From assembly GCA_021613375.1 (NCBI GenBank), contig CM038716.1, positions 13,992,274-14,056,273 on the forward strand: a stretch of DNA of 64,000 bases, in the 5' to 3' direction. The notes under the pieces are model-generated. The model made no database searches. It saw only the letters and a program-made list of their open reading frames with translations, and had not been told where the DNA came from. Shown here one piece after another: positions 23,872 through 35,576 of the stretch. Numbering within the stretch: the stretch's first letter is position 1; each line of letters opens with the position of its first letter. A program made the position numbers and the translations under genes. The DNA comes from Megaleporinus macrocephalus (lineage: Eukaryota; Chordata; Actinopteri; Characiformes; Anostomidae).

Positions 23872-24333
23872 GAGGAATGATCTGCTGATGAGAGCAATTA
23901 TGGCTTATTATATTAAGCGACTAAGCTTTTCGGTGAAAAATCACATTTGGAAGTCAATTTTTCATGCAAATGTAGGAGGTTTGAGATGGAACAGCTTGCA
24001 GTGCTGTGTTGCATGTCTGAAATTGTGCACTTGATGAATATCTGAGGTTGATGTTGATGCCAAGATGTTTTATGATGGTCCACGGTGCGACCGTAATCTA
24101 CATAATAGATATTTCAAGGAATATTCCAGTGTTTTTGGCTTAGTTTAAATATATGCTTGTTTTATTGGTGCATTTCAGTTACCACATTCAGTAAGTCTGA
24201 CACCGCTACTTTCTTTAGATCAATGGACATCTGCTGGGCGTCATCATAGATGTTTATAAAAAACATTGGAGTTTGCACAGGCTCCACCCAATCGCTATAG
24301 ATACCACAAAGAAAAAAACGTAACTCAGTACTA
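23872..24333. other. Unique sequence
   Basis: This is single-copy DNA of average composition between the duplicated segment and the transposon terminus; nothing is recognised. Confidence 0.3.
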
Positions 24334-25550
24334 GGGTGCATTCCCAAAATGTTCGTAACGCTAACACTTCGTAACTTCATACTTAAAAACATTCTTAAAA
24401 TTACGAATGTTTCCCGAAAGCCTTCGTGACTCACGTGGTATGTAAAGTCGTTCGTAAATGTAACAGTAATCCAAACCACTCGTAACTCGGTAAGTTCTTC
24501 TTAACTCAAAGTTTATGTGCAGTTCTGTCTCAAAAACAAAAGAGGGCGCTAATCATCCTTTTAAAAACACATTGTTCTGTGTATGTACGCTACACGTATT
24601 TATACAAACATGAATTCATGAAGATTTAAAATCACTTTTGTAAGTGTAATTGCATCAACGTCAACAAATATCATATCCACCAGCGTTAATGATGTAAACA
24701 GTAACTTCTAGAATAAACAGCTGTTTGTTTGTATCATGGTGGAGAGGGAAGCAAACTGCCCACCGCTCTGAAGATCCTGAGTTCAGTACTGCACATTAAT
24801 GTATATGATACTTTATTATTTTAAAGTTAGAATCATCGTAATCACGTAAACAAACAGTTTAAACTGCTTAAAGTACAATGCAATATTTGTTGATATACAC
24901 ATATAAATTACATACTTTTAATTAATTTTCTTCCAGTGTAACTGTCGTAGTAGTAAATTAATACTTGGCTTACTAAGCTTGTTATCCCTTAACCAATCAA
25001 ACTGATCAATTACGTACACATATAAATTACCAATAGGAAGGCTGATAAAGGTGAGTATGTGATGAACAGTAAAGGCTCTTATGTTCCAAGCAATCTCCTC
25101 CTATTTCTACTCTTTCTCTTTATCTATAGAACTTCCCTGAGCTTTGGAAAACATTATGTTTTGGTTTTTTCTCTATTTCTTCAAGCATTTGGCTTTTAGT
25201 TCATCCTAAGAAAGTTTGCATTTGCACGGCCGGTATGCCAAGCTGGGAAGGAGCCTATTTATAGGCTCGGCGTGCTATAGACAACAATTGCAAGCAAAAT
25301 GTTTTCATGTATTATTTACATTTAATTAATGTAAATCCTTATTTGTTGTTCTCTTTATTATAATTATTATTAAATCGGTGGTTCAGACACGGGGGGCGGA
25401 GTCAGCAAAGAACTACTTGAAACTAGTTCGTAAGTTTGGAGACTAAGAAGGCGTTTGGGAAACACTTGCAAAATTGGGGTTCTTAAAGTTCCATCGTTCT
25501 TAAAGTTGTTCGTAAATCACTAAGATCAATCGATATCGGGAAACGCACCC
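24334..25550. mobile_element. Non-autonomous DNA transposon, about 1.2 kb, imperfect TIRs
   Basis: The left end reads GGGTGCATTCCC and the right end GGGAAACGCACCC, so the termini are inverted with GGGTGC[A/G]TT[C/T]CC in common. Subterminal regions on both sides are rich in TTCGTAA, TTACGAA and CTTAAA words. The interior is AT-rich with a hairpin at about 25252-25269 (GAGCCTAT, two T, ATAGGCTC) and no transposase. A GGGTGCGTTTCCC terminus occurs on a common fish family that I would place near PIF/Harbinger with low certainty. I could not identify a clean target duplication. Confidence 0.65.
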
Positions 25551-26589
25551 AAAGCTTATGAGAGTTTAATAAACTTTGTAAGAATAGCTTTGGTCAGGCT
25601 ACCCATCGGCTCCTATTATACATGAATAGACTTTCATTAATACCTAGCTCTACTAGGATCATTATTATATCTGCACACATGTGCTAGTCTGCACTTCTAT
25701 AAAAGAGAATAAGATAAATCTACTCTGTAAAGACCTCAGTGAATAATTACCCCACATCGTATTTACATAGACCTGCCTAGGTTTCCACTCAGGCTACTCT
25801 CTCTCTCTCTCTATGGGACGATACAGCCAGAGCCAGGCTTTCTGTTGAACAGAGCTTTGACTTTGACCTACAATGTTCTGGATTTCCATCACTCTTGAGT
25901 GCATATAGGACACTAACTTTGCACCAATCAGTCACACGCTAAGCTTTTTCAATGCCTGACAGGGTGGCATGGAGCTCCATCCAGCGGGAATACGTCTGAA
26001 ATGAAATAGCTTTCTGCTTGAGTGCAATGCATAATAATAACACCAGGGGCGAACCGCATGCATAGCATATAAAGCTATAGCTCAGCGTCAGTAGGTACAA
26101 CACCTGTTGATCCCTAATCCAAATATGGAGATTTTGGAGAGGGCAAGGCAGAAAATCTCACTGTTTGCTGCTCACTAAGCTTCTTCTGCTGGAGTGCCAC
26201 TCCAGTTTAGTGCTGCCGAATTAACAGGATTGAATAGAAACTGGGACGCGATGGATTGATTCATTAGGATGTGAAAGAAAAGAGAGTAGAAAACCACAGT
26301 TTCATCTGGTTTAAATGGCCAGGACCTGCTATTGGATGGAAACTTTTATTATAACTAATAATAACTCATCCACGTTGCACCCTATTCCATGTAGTTACTA
26401 AGTAATAATAGTAAATAAGACTGAATTTTAGGGGGAATTTCTTGGGAAATTGGAATACCATGATACGGTGATGCAGCCAATCTTTTCTAGAGCCAGTATA
26501 AATATTTAGAGGTGGGTTTTCATATTTCTGTATGATCTACCACATGCTCAAGCCACCTTAGATATACATCTAATCTTCAGTATAATCAT
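25551..26589. other. Unique sequence with a short CT run
   Basis: A CT microsatellite lies at about 25796-25813. The rest is single-copy DNA; no exon or RNA gene is evident. Confidence 0.3.
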
Positions 26590-26905
26590 AAAAACTCAGG
26601 CGGATCTGAGGAGGAATGAAAACGGATGATCAAGAGCGTTTGCAGACGGACATGAAATAAAAATAATTAACCTTGCATTTCCACAACGACCTTTTTAATT
26701 AGTGTGTCGTTTGAAAAGAGCCTCCGAGGAGAGACGATGCTAACTCAAGAGCCTGAGCATAAAATAAAAGAGGCTGTTTATAACATCATCATCTCCACTC
26801 GGCCAAACCAAAGGACGAGAAATTCCAATTTAGATGACAGAGATTGATTTTGCATTGCGTTCGCTTTGTTGGAGATTAAACATCTCAGTGTAATGTAGGC
26901 TAGTC
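26590..26905. other. Candidate conserved non-coding element
   Basis: A non-repetitive island contains AAATAATTAACC and TTTTTAATTAGTG (homeodomain-type TTAATTA/TAATTAG), TTATAACATCATC and a balanced GC core. There is no coding frame. The call is from texture and motif content. Confidence 0.35.
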
Positions 26906-27305
26906 AGGAAAGTGCTTCAGTTGTAAACTAGTGTGCATACGTTGTAGAAATAAATAGCCAAATAAATAAATCTGTTGTGAAATTGGAAATGCAATCTGCT
27001 TGTTTAGACGTGATTACATCCGGTTGGCTTTCTCAATCATCGTTTTAGTGCTTCTCTTGGAATGAGAAAGAGAAAAGATTAATAAGGTTGAGTAACAATT
27101 CCTAAGCGAATAAAGAACATTTAAATTTGGATCATTTTGGATAGCTGGATAGCTAAGATAATTGCACCTACTGGCAAAAGCCAAATTGGCTATAGGGTGA
27201 TTTGGTTGTCAGGCTTGCCGGTCAGCTATCTTTGCATTAGCCAGGAAGCTCAGAAAACAGGGCTAACCAAAACACAGGCATGAAATATTCATAATAAGCA
27301 GCACC
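26906..27305. other. Unique sequence, nothing recognised
   Basis: This is AT-leaning single-copy DNA upstream of two SINEs. Confidence 0.3.
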
Positions 27306-27308
27306 CTG

Positions 27309-27460
27309 ATGAGGCTGGTAGCCTGGTGGTAGGTGAGGTTAGCGCCAAACCAGAAGGTTGTGGGTTTAAATCCCACAACCGGCTGGGTATACCTGGTTGA
27401 AGACCAAGGCAGTTAACGTGGATTGATCTGCTGCATCCAGATTGGAGATAATCAAGCAAT
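27309..27460 (+). mobile_element. tRNA-derived SINE, degenerate
   Basis: An A-box-like TAGCCTGGTGGTAGGTGA at about 27319 and a B-box-like GGGTTTAAATCCCAC at about 27362 have tRNA-like spacing, with the T-arm stem GTGGG/CCCAC. Downstream, AAGGCAGTTAAC matches the GCAAGGC.GTTAAC block of fish tRNA SINEs. It is not a functional tRNA: the acceptor stem does not pair and the D-arm is altered. Confidence 0.7.
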
Positions 27461-27593
27461 GAAATAGCACATTTCCAATTCAAGACCAATCAATATGTAT
27501 ACATGCTGGAGTGAAAACTGAGCAGTTTTTGGACTATTTAACCCAAAAGGAACTGCAGCTTCTAGAAAAAACAAGAGCCTCAACCTACCCAGT

Positions 27594-27868
27594 AGGGGCA
27601 GTCATGGCCTGAAGGTTAGGGATCCGGTCTTGTGACCGGAAGGTCACTGGATCGAGCCCCAGGAACAGCAGGACACAAAAAAAGTGCCCTTGAGCAAGGC
27701 ACCTAACCCTTGAATGCTCCTTGGGCTGTCCACCGCTCTGGGCACCTGTGTTTACTACCCCCCTAGTGTGTATGTTCACTAGTGTGGGTGTTTCATGGCA
27801 TGGATGGGTTAAACGCGAAGGTCAAATTTCGCTGTGAGCAAACACAAGTGACAGAATAATTCCTAACT
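27594..27868 (+). mobile_element. tRNA-derived SINE, nearly full length
   Basis: The head GGGGCAGTCATGGCCTG carries the A box (27605-27620) and the B box GGATCGAGCCC (27649-27659). The body contains CCCTTGAGCAAGGCACC, TAACCC, CCACCGCTCTGGGCACC, CCCCCTAGTGTG and GGATGGGTTAAACGCG, then AAATTTCGCTGTG. This is a well-known abundant otophysan SINE layout. Substitutions are few, so it is younger than the other SINEs here. Confidence 0.9.
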
Positions 27869-29395
27869 TAACTGTGAAACTTGGACCTGGATGTATTAAC
27901 GATGAGATTGAAGTTAAAATAACTTTGACCCTCAGTTGTCGTTTGATTTTGGGATCTGAAGGAGTGTTTAAACCTGGAAGTGGCTATTATGTAACTTCAA
28001 CTCTATAGCAACAACTAGAGACCAGAAACAAAACAGACACTCAAAGTTCTGACTCAAACTTGGTGCTCTGGGTTGGACTAGGTTGGACTCTACTACTTAA
28101 AACCGGGTGAAGTGCATCGGGTCAGACTAAATATGCAATAACTGTCCCATCCTTGCTTCGCGGACTACTACATTTTTTTGTCAGGATGTTCATGTTTGAG
28201 TGCTTGGGAACACTTGGTAACCTCTGTTTAGGGCAACTGGTGCCTTGGGTGCTGGCCTCACAGCTCTTGTGAGCCCCCCGACCACATTAGTTTACAACAA
28301 ATAGCAGCTATGAAAGAATGTTACTCCTACACAAGCCAACCAGACAACCTGAGAACAGGGTTTGATCAGTAGTTGAGCTTCTTGTCCTCAAATTGCAGGT
28401 CCCCTGTTGTAGCTAATCTATGTATATATATATATATATATATCAGGATAGACACTGATAATGAGCGTAATAGTCTCTGTTGTGTCTTATTCTTCTACAG
28501 CTTTGTCTTGTGTGGATATTCTTTGCTTTCCACATCAGAAGACTCTGTACCGAAACCTGAACCCCTCCACCTGCTTCCTATTTGGAAAATAAACCACCGA
28601 AGTTGATTGAAGATGATGATGACTGATAGACAGGGTGTCGCATCCCAGCAGGTTCCAACATAAATCAATCAAATGCCTGCAGCAGTTTGCGTTCGGTCGT
28701 CGTTCGCTCACATGCACGTGGGCATGAACTATCCCCATGAGATCAGGAAGCTGCAGTTCTGTGGAGCCCTGAAGTTCAGTTAGAGCCTTTAAGTCTGATC
28801 AGAAGTCAGCGTTTTGATCTGCGCTACTGCTCATGGTCAGGCATGAGCTCAGAGAAAAACAGCCGGCTCCCTGTAGAGCCTCTGTGAGGCCGAGCATCTA
28901 TTTTCAGACTTTCTGGAGCAGCTGTTCAATAAAACATTGCTACATTACGATGTCTGATTGGGAAGCAGCAGCAGATCCTTCAGAATCTCGTTACTGTCAC
29001 ATCAGTGGAAAAGGTCCAAAATTACAAGGAATGAACGATCCCTGCGTTAGAGCTTGAAATATTGACCCCAAGCCGGCAGGACCTGATGGATTTGGCCGAG
29101 CTTGGACGTTGTTTTCTGACGCGTGAGGCTCAGGTCGCAATCGGATTTCACATTTAGATTTTCTCAGCCGTGCTTTAGTTTTACTCCCTCCTTATTTACC
29201 ACCTAAGAATCGTTTTATATTTAACATGCTGGTTTTAATGGCTACTGTGTTGTTGACAGGATTCAGCACTGTGGTCCTCAAGGCCAAAATCCATGAGACA
29301 GTAGATTCAGGGTAGAAGTAGATTCAGGGTAAAACAGTTTGTTACAGACAAAAACTTTATTCAGTACATTTATATCACTTTAATAATATATTTGT
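27869..29395. other. Mostly unique DNA with one outlying unit of the 29-32 kb repeat
   Basis: At about 28040-28100 the words GTTCTGACTCAAACTTGG and GGTTGGACTAGG are a stray unit of the array that begins at 29.4 kb. A short TA run lies at 28423-28442. The GC-balanced portions at 28500-29150 contain small frames on both strands, none recognisable. Confidence 0.4.
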
Positions 29396-31170
29396 GTTTA
29401 ATGACATTAACCTTAGGTCAGTATCAGACCCAAAACTTGAAGATATGGGTTGCATTTGGCGGTATCAGTTGGTGCTGTGGGTCAGATTAGCCCAGGTTGG
29501 CCTCTGTCTCTAAAAATAAAGTGCTTTGGATTGAGTTGGGTCAGGTTTCTGACTCAAAGCTGGATTTGGGTCGAGTCATGCGAGGTTTAGTTCTGACTAT
29601 CGATGTTTGGGGTGGGCTAGGTTGGGCTCTGACTCAAAACCTAAGGTCGAGATGGGTCATGTTCCGAGTCAAGACAAGCCATCTTACATTCTGACTCAAA
29701 ACTTGGTGTACTGGGGTGGGCTCCAGAAAAAACTCTGTGCTCGGGACTGAGTCATGTTCAGACTCAAAACAATACAATATGCCCAGCTGTGTTGGGTTCT
29801 AACAAGATTTGATATGTTTGGTTAGGTCAGTTTTTTGACTCGAAATTTGGTGCTTTGGTTTGGTCAGACCAGGTTCTGACACAGTCCTCAAGAATGTGGG
29901 TCAAGTTCAGTCATATTCTGACTCAAATGGTGAGAACGTGGATCAAAATTTTGTGTTCTGACTCAATATTTGGTGCTTTGGGGTGGGCTAGGTTGGATTC
30001 ACTGGGTCAGGCTGTGACTCAAAAACGTTTTTTTAGGTAAGATTAAGCCAGGTTTGGGTTAGATCAAGCCAGGTCTGGTTCTGACTTTAAAACTTGGTGC
30101 ACTGGCTAGGTTGGGATCTGATGCAAAACTCTGTGGACTGAGTCAGGTTCTGGCTCAAAACTCAAGATTTGATGCAGGTTTAGGATTAGGTCAAGTCAGT
30201 TTTTTGACTCTTAACTTTGTATTTTGGGTTCAGTCAGGTCAAGTCCTGACTCAAAACTTGAGGCTGTGGGATGGGTTGGGTCATGTTTTGACTCAGAACA
30301 TGATGAGGCGGGTTGGGTCAGGCAGTTTTGTGTACTGTTATATGTAGTGGTATGTACGACTGTGCTCTTGGGTGGGCTAGGTTAGATTCACTGAGTCAGG
30401 CTCTGATAAAAAAATTGTTTTGGGTCAGCTCAGGCCAGGGTGATTCAGTTCTAAGGCAAAACTCTGTGCTGTGAACTAAGTCAGGTTCGGATGCAAAACA
30501 ATACAGTATGTCCAGCTGTGTTTGGTTAGGTCAGGTTTCTTTGACTTGAAACTTGGTCTTTGGTTTGGTCAAATCAGGTTCTGCCAAAGTCCTCAAGAAT
30601 GTGGGTCAAGTTCGGTCATATTCTGACTCAAATGGTGAGGACATGGATCAAAATTTTGTGTTCTGACTCAATACTTGGTGCTATGGTGTGGGCTAGGTTG
30701 GATTCACTGGGCCAGGCTGTGACTCAAAAACGTTACTTTGGGTTAGATCAAGCCAAGTCTGGACCTGACTTTAAAACTTGCTGCACTGGAGTTGGCTAGG
30801 TTGGGATCTGATGCAAAACCCCCACTGTGAGTCAGGTTCTGAGTCTAAACAACGCAGGATGTCAAGTAATGTTAACTCAAGATTTGATACAGGTTGAGGA
30901 CCAGGTCAGGTCAGTTTTTTGACTCGAAACATGATATTTTGGGTTCGGTTAGGTCTGGTTTTGACTACTACCATGACAATGCAAGTTGAACGGGGTCATA
31001 TTCGGACTCGAAATGTGAGGATGGGGCCTCAAGTCTGACTGTATTGGGTAAACCTGATGCTTAGGTTGGGTTTTCACCCAAAACTTGGTGTGATATTGGA
31101 AGTTGGATTAGGTTTTCATTCAAAATCTAGTACTATGGACCCAGTTGGGTTTGGAACTAATAGTCAGGTG
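29396..31170 (+). repeat. Degenerate tandem array built on GGGTCAGGTTCTGACTCAAA
   Basis: Short, variable units (about 40-80 bp) contain GACTCAAAACTTGGTG, GGGCTAGGTTGG and GGTCAGGTT. At larger scale 29889-30300 matches 30594-31010 almost unit for unit, a period of about 705 bp (for example CAAGAATGTGGGTCAAG at 29889 and 30594). A third copy of this block lies at 32440-32815. The open frames across it have no meaning. Confidence 0.9.
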
Positions 31171-31924
31171 GCGTTCTTCAGGCTCAGAGCAAAGAACATT
31201 GTTATTTTTGACCATATTTTAGATTTTGATGACGGCGATAATCTGATTCTGTCTCTGGCACTGGCTGTCCAATAGCTCATTAACATTAACATCTCACTCT
31301 CTGGTCACGTCAGCTAGTGGATCAAAGTCTTGGCTGTAAACCAGGTCCATGTTTCATCCATTTGTTATGACCAGTGAGGAATACACCGCACTCTAACCAC
31401 TCCTGCTTCCCTGAGTATGTGTGTTTGCGGGCGTCACTCGGTCTGTCTGTCTCTGAGAGACGGAGACCCTTTACCTTTGTACCAGTGCACAAAGCATGAC
31501 AGCATGACACCTGCATGGAGATCAGAGGACGAGCTCAACCTTGAGATGAGAGACTTCTTTTTTTCACCTGCAGCCGAGAGATCAAGTATAAATAATCAAA
31601 CAGCTCTCGTGTCACAGGACACATGTCGGAGGCCTTTAAAGTTTCAGTTCTGAAGCGATGAGACACTCGGAGCAGCGCGAGATAGAAAGTTTGCCCAGAA
31701 CCCTCCACAGAACGGCAAAAACACCAATATAGACTTTGAGCTGGGCCTCAACGCCAGTGGCTCGAGGCAGCTTTGGGTAAATGAGAACGTGGGCTTAAAC
31801 ACATAGACTGGAATGATCTGCCTCACTTGTTTAAGATGGAGATGAATCCTAATTAGAACCGAATGAGAACCTCCAAATGTGTGCACTTAGATTTAGAGCA
31901 TATACACAGACCAGCCACCTCCTT
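31171..31924. other. Unique sequence, part possibly conserved
   Basis: 31530-31790 is GC-balanced and single-copy, with CACCTGCAGCCGAGAG and AAGTATAAATAATC. I see no coding exon. It could be a conserved non-coding element, with little to prove it. Confidence 0.3.
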
Positions 31925-32076
31925 GTATCTACACACAATGTCCAGTTTATCAGCTCCACTGACCACATAGGATTGGTGGTGTGTTAGTGTATGTTGTTCT
32001 TTCCACTCACTGTCCACTCTATTAGATTCTCCTACCCAGCAGGTCCACCTTGTAGACGTAGAGTCATAGACGACAG
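31925..32076 (+). mobile_element. Left part of an otophysan palindromic repeat, internally deleted
   Basis: Successive blocks TTATCAGCTCCACTGACC, GGTGGTGTGTTAGTGTATG, CCACTCACTGTCCACTC and AGGTCCACCTTGTAGACG match, with gaps, the order I recall for this abundant element. The sequence stops at about 32076 where the next element begins. Its continuation appears at 32812. Confidence 0.6.
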
Positions 32077-32424
32077 TAGGGCTGGGTATCGCCACTGATT
32101 TCCCAATTCAATTCGATTTCTGATTTGATTCAATTAGATTCAATATCGATTCATTTTGAGATATTTCAGTTACAATAATATGTTTTGTTTGGATATGAAA
32201 AGAGATTTTCAGAGAACTAATGTGGTAAATGTACAAGGAACACTCAACCTACCATTACTAAAAACATTAGTGTTTATATATTTATATTCACCGTCATGGT
32301 TTCTGAATCCAAAATGTAGCCAGACATCTGCTTTCAAGTTCGGGTTTATACGAATCGATATCGGGTTATTTAAATGAAGATCGATTTCAATCGAAAAATC
32401 GATTTTTAAAAAATCAATTTTTTG
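32077..32424 (+). mobile_element. Non-autonomous DNA transposon beginning TAGGGCTGGGTATCG
   Basis: The start TAGGGCTGGGTATCG and the following AATTCGATTTC, ATCGATATCGGG and AATCGAAAAATCGATT are typical of a common fish element whose ends read like AGGGCTGGGYRATR (often placed in hAT). The right terminus is not clear, so it is probably truncated near 32424. Confidence 0.55.
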
Positions 32425-32429
32425 TGTTC

Positions 32430-32815
32430 AGCTTGCCTTTAAGAATGTGGGTCGAGTCATTTTCTAACTCAAATTGTGAGGACGTGGATCAAAACTTTGT
32501 GTTCTGACTCAATACTTGGTGCTATGGGCTGGGCTAGGTTGGATTCACTGGGTCAGACTGTGACTCTTTGGGTCAGGTTTGGTTCTGACTTTAAAACTTG
32601 GTGCACTGGAGTTGAGTAGGTTGGGATCTGATGCAAAACTCTGCTCTGTGGACAGGATGTCGGGTTCTAACTGAAGATTTGATACAGGGTTAGGATTAGG
32701 TCAGGTCAGGTCAGTTTTTTGACTCAAAACTTGGTAGTTTGGGTTCGGTTAGCTCTGGTTCTGACTTCGACCATGACAATGTTGAGTCGAGCTGGGTCAT
32801 ATTCTGACTCAAACA
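32430..32815 (+). repeat. Third higher-order copy of the 29.4-31.2 kb array
   Basis: AAGAATGTGGGTCGAGTC, GAGGACGTGGATCAAAAC, GGTGCTATGGGCTGGGC, TCAGTTTTTTGACTC and TTCGACCATGACAATG follow in the same order as at 30594-30990. It lies 1.4 kb away from the main array, beyond two mobile elements. Confidence 0.85.
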
Positions 32816-32940
32816 CCTTGTGTTCCTCTAGTCCTTCATCAGTGGGCACAGGCTGCCGCCCACAGAACACTGTTGTCTGGATAGTTTTGGTTGGTGGACG
32901 ATTCTCAGTCCAGCAGCAGCAGCACTGTACATATAGCATG
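32812..32940 (+). mobile_element. Right part of the same palindromic repeat
   Basis: CTTCATCAGTGGGCACAGG, TGCCGCCCACAGAACACTG, TTTTGGTTGGTGGACG and TTCTCAGTCCAGCAG match the stretch that should follow 32076 in the element. The two parts bracket the hAT-like insertion and the third array copy. Confidence 0.65.
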
Positions 32941-34090
32941 CATGTGAAAGGTTCTATTCTTAGCAAGGACTCTGTTGACACCTTGATTGGACAGATATGA
33001 TAATTGATGATTCTAGAAATCTAGATTGGCTCATATATGATGGCTCAGACTGACTATTTATGTAATGCAATATTTAAGATTAAGATTCCATAAAAGTATA
33101 AAATATAGGTATATTTTTTAAGTGTAAGTGATGCTTGTTTGCTGATAAACATCACATTGATAGACTAAAGTTGAAATAGTCTAATAATAATAGATCTAAT
33201 AATTTATCTAGCAATGTTTAAACCAATGTTTGGTTGGCTCAATCTGTCATTTTTAAAATTAAATTGAATACTAGAGAAATTAAACCACTCACTGATCACT
33301 GTGAGGACCAAAGTATGAATTTCCACCAGCATTATGAGGACGTTGGCACTACTGAGTTATCCTTTTATACAGTTATGATAGACGGGAGATTATAGTTCAG
33401 TCCAGACCAAAGTCAGTATGTCATTTGGTCATATTTGGTGGCAAGCTGATGTTCTGGAGCCACTCTGCTGCATCAAACGCCCAAAATGACCACACCAGGC
33501 AAGTCACTGACCAGCAAGCCATCATCTGACAGCGGAGGTCATGAGATTGTGGCCTGAGCTTGATTTTGTGGCCTGCCTGAACTGATGCTTTGCTCAATTT
33601 GATATTTATTGTGTTTATGGTTTGAATGAACGCAAGAGCAGAACCTCTTCCAGAAGACTCTTCTGTTTTATTCTCATACAGCAATTAGTTTTCAGTCCGG
33701 ATAGGCCAAGCTTTGAGGATCAGCTCAGCTCAGCTGCTGTGGGTCGATGTGTTTACTCTGCTGACTCAGATTTATTTCAGTTTGTTTTATGAGACCCCAC
33801 TGATTGCAGTCCGGCTATTTATACAGTAGCTGTTTCAGCTATACAGTTACCATCTACATTATTAGAAAGCCCCTGTACTTCCACTCTCAGGCTGCTGTAT
33901 CCACCCCGTCTAGCTTACAGCTCTACTACACAGCTCTACAATTACAGACCACATCCTTCTGCTGTCACATACAATTTATCAGCTGCCTTCTACTCCATTC
34001 ATCACTGCCAAGTTTCTGGCAACAGGGCCATGCTTGACCAGAGATTGCTGCTTCTATTGTACATGTTGACTCCATGAAGTATAATCAGTT
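32941..34090. other. Unique sequence, nothing recognised
   Basis: This is single-copy DNA, AT-rich at first and balanced from about 33410. Short frames on both strands are not recognised. Confidence 0.3.
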
Positions 34091-35065
34091 CACACTCTCC
34101 ACCCTGTAAACCCAGATAAGTTGATCGTACTTATAGCCTTAAAATATTTAAGTAATGCAAACTAGAGAAAATCAAATGGTTTGAGTAAAATCAACTTAAC
34201 AGTAGTCATTTGAGTTGAATACAATGAAATCTAAATAGTTTGTACTTAAAATATGTTGTAAAATCAACCATACTGACCATTTAATTCAACTCAACATTGA
34301 GTTTCCTGTAATCAGAGTTAAGTTAACTTAAAACTAGTCTCTATAAAAAGCTACATCAAAAGAACACAGACAGCAGTTACATTTAGTTTGATTTTATTTA
34401 AAATTATATTACTGGGATCATCTAGGAATTCTGACTCTTGAAGGGTTCAGTAGTGATGATGACTGGTTTTGATTGGTCTAGTTAGAATACTGTTATCTTA
34501 CAATAATTCTTAAATACAGTTTACACACTGAAATGATAAAAACACAGTAAATTACATTTTCTAACTTTAGATCAGCATCAACTGCAGAACAACAGTTTTA
34601 CACCACTTGAACACGGAAAACCACTTACCAAGTTCCAGAAAGAGAAAAAGAGAGGGAAGATGGCGGCTTGGTTAATTGTAGTCCTCTGCAGTTCTTCAAG
34701 AAAAGAAAACAATGGAGAAAATGTCCACTGTAGAGAAATCCCAGCACTACAGAGTTTCTGTCCGAGGAAAAGAAGTTCAACTCAGAAAACACCAAATCTC
34801 ACAGTGAAAATAGAAAAAGACTTCAAAACCTTTACAAGCTCCACTAAACAACTCAAACTAGTCTTGACTGAACTGACCAATGAGAATCTGGCAAGGTGCT
34901 ACAGGGGTGTGGTCCAAGCTAAAACCTGATGTTTTAAGTTTGTTCATCTTAAAAATATTAGTGTACTCGGTTCTTCTTTCAGAATAGTAGAACATACTAA
35001 AACATTTTAAGTAATGAAATAAAACTTTAGTTTTTAAGAAACTAATTACGGGTTAACAGTGCAGC
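34091..35065. mobile_element. Probable non-autonomous element sharing its 3' end with 39315-39460
   Basis: The last 120 bp (TTAGTGTACTCGGTTC, TTCTTTCAGAATAGTAG, AAGTAATGAAATAAAAC, TTACGGGTTAACAGTGCA) recur at 39331-39460. The first 240 bp are rich in TTAAGT/AACTTAA words, as in many fish non-autonomous elements. Inside, AAGATGGCGGC at 34657-34667 is a strong YY1-type site in which the ATG of an 89-codon frame (34660-34929) lies. No domain is recognised, so I do not call a gene. Confidence 0.5.
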
Positions 35066-35576
35066 AGCTTCCATGCTCGAACAGTTTTTTATGGAATCGT
35101 GAGGCAGTATTATGCCTGACTGGTTAAGATTTTTCAGTACCGATTTATTGTACATCCAGTTTGCTGCTAATTATGTTTGTAGTGATTATGATAGATATTA
35201 GACCGCAAGGATAATTACAGTTTGTGGTAATTAGGAGACCTTGGGAGGGTATATTGAGAACGCACTCCATTACGGATCACAGCTTTTAAACTGCATTCAG
35301 TAATGTTATCTAAAACACTGTCCACTCTATTACGAACGCCTACCTCATCCTTCCGCCCATTGTCTACTACGTCTTAATTTAATTTCCAGTCTAATTTGCC
35401 ATTGAGCATAGAGCCGAAAAGATAAAAGCCTTCACATCAGTATGTCATTTTCATACCATGCTTGTATTGCAGCTTCCATGATTTTCAGATCTCTTGCTTT
35501 TGGCTTCTCAAAGGAAACTGCAGAGATGTTTTTCCAAAGTTGATTGACTTTTCAGCCCATCAAAAGAATCCCAAAT
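35066..35576. other. Unique sequence, nothing recognised
   Basis: This is AT-leaning single-copy DNA between two mobile elements. Confidence 0.3.

Noticed and set aside
27309..27868. Two possible tRNA genes with A and B boxes
   Set aside because: The acceptor stems do not close and both continue into SINE bodies, so they are retroposons, not tRNAs.
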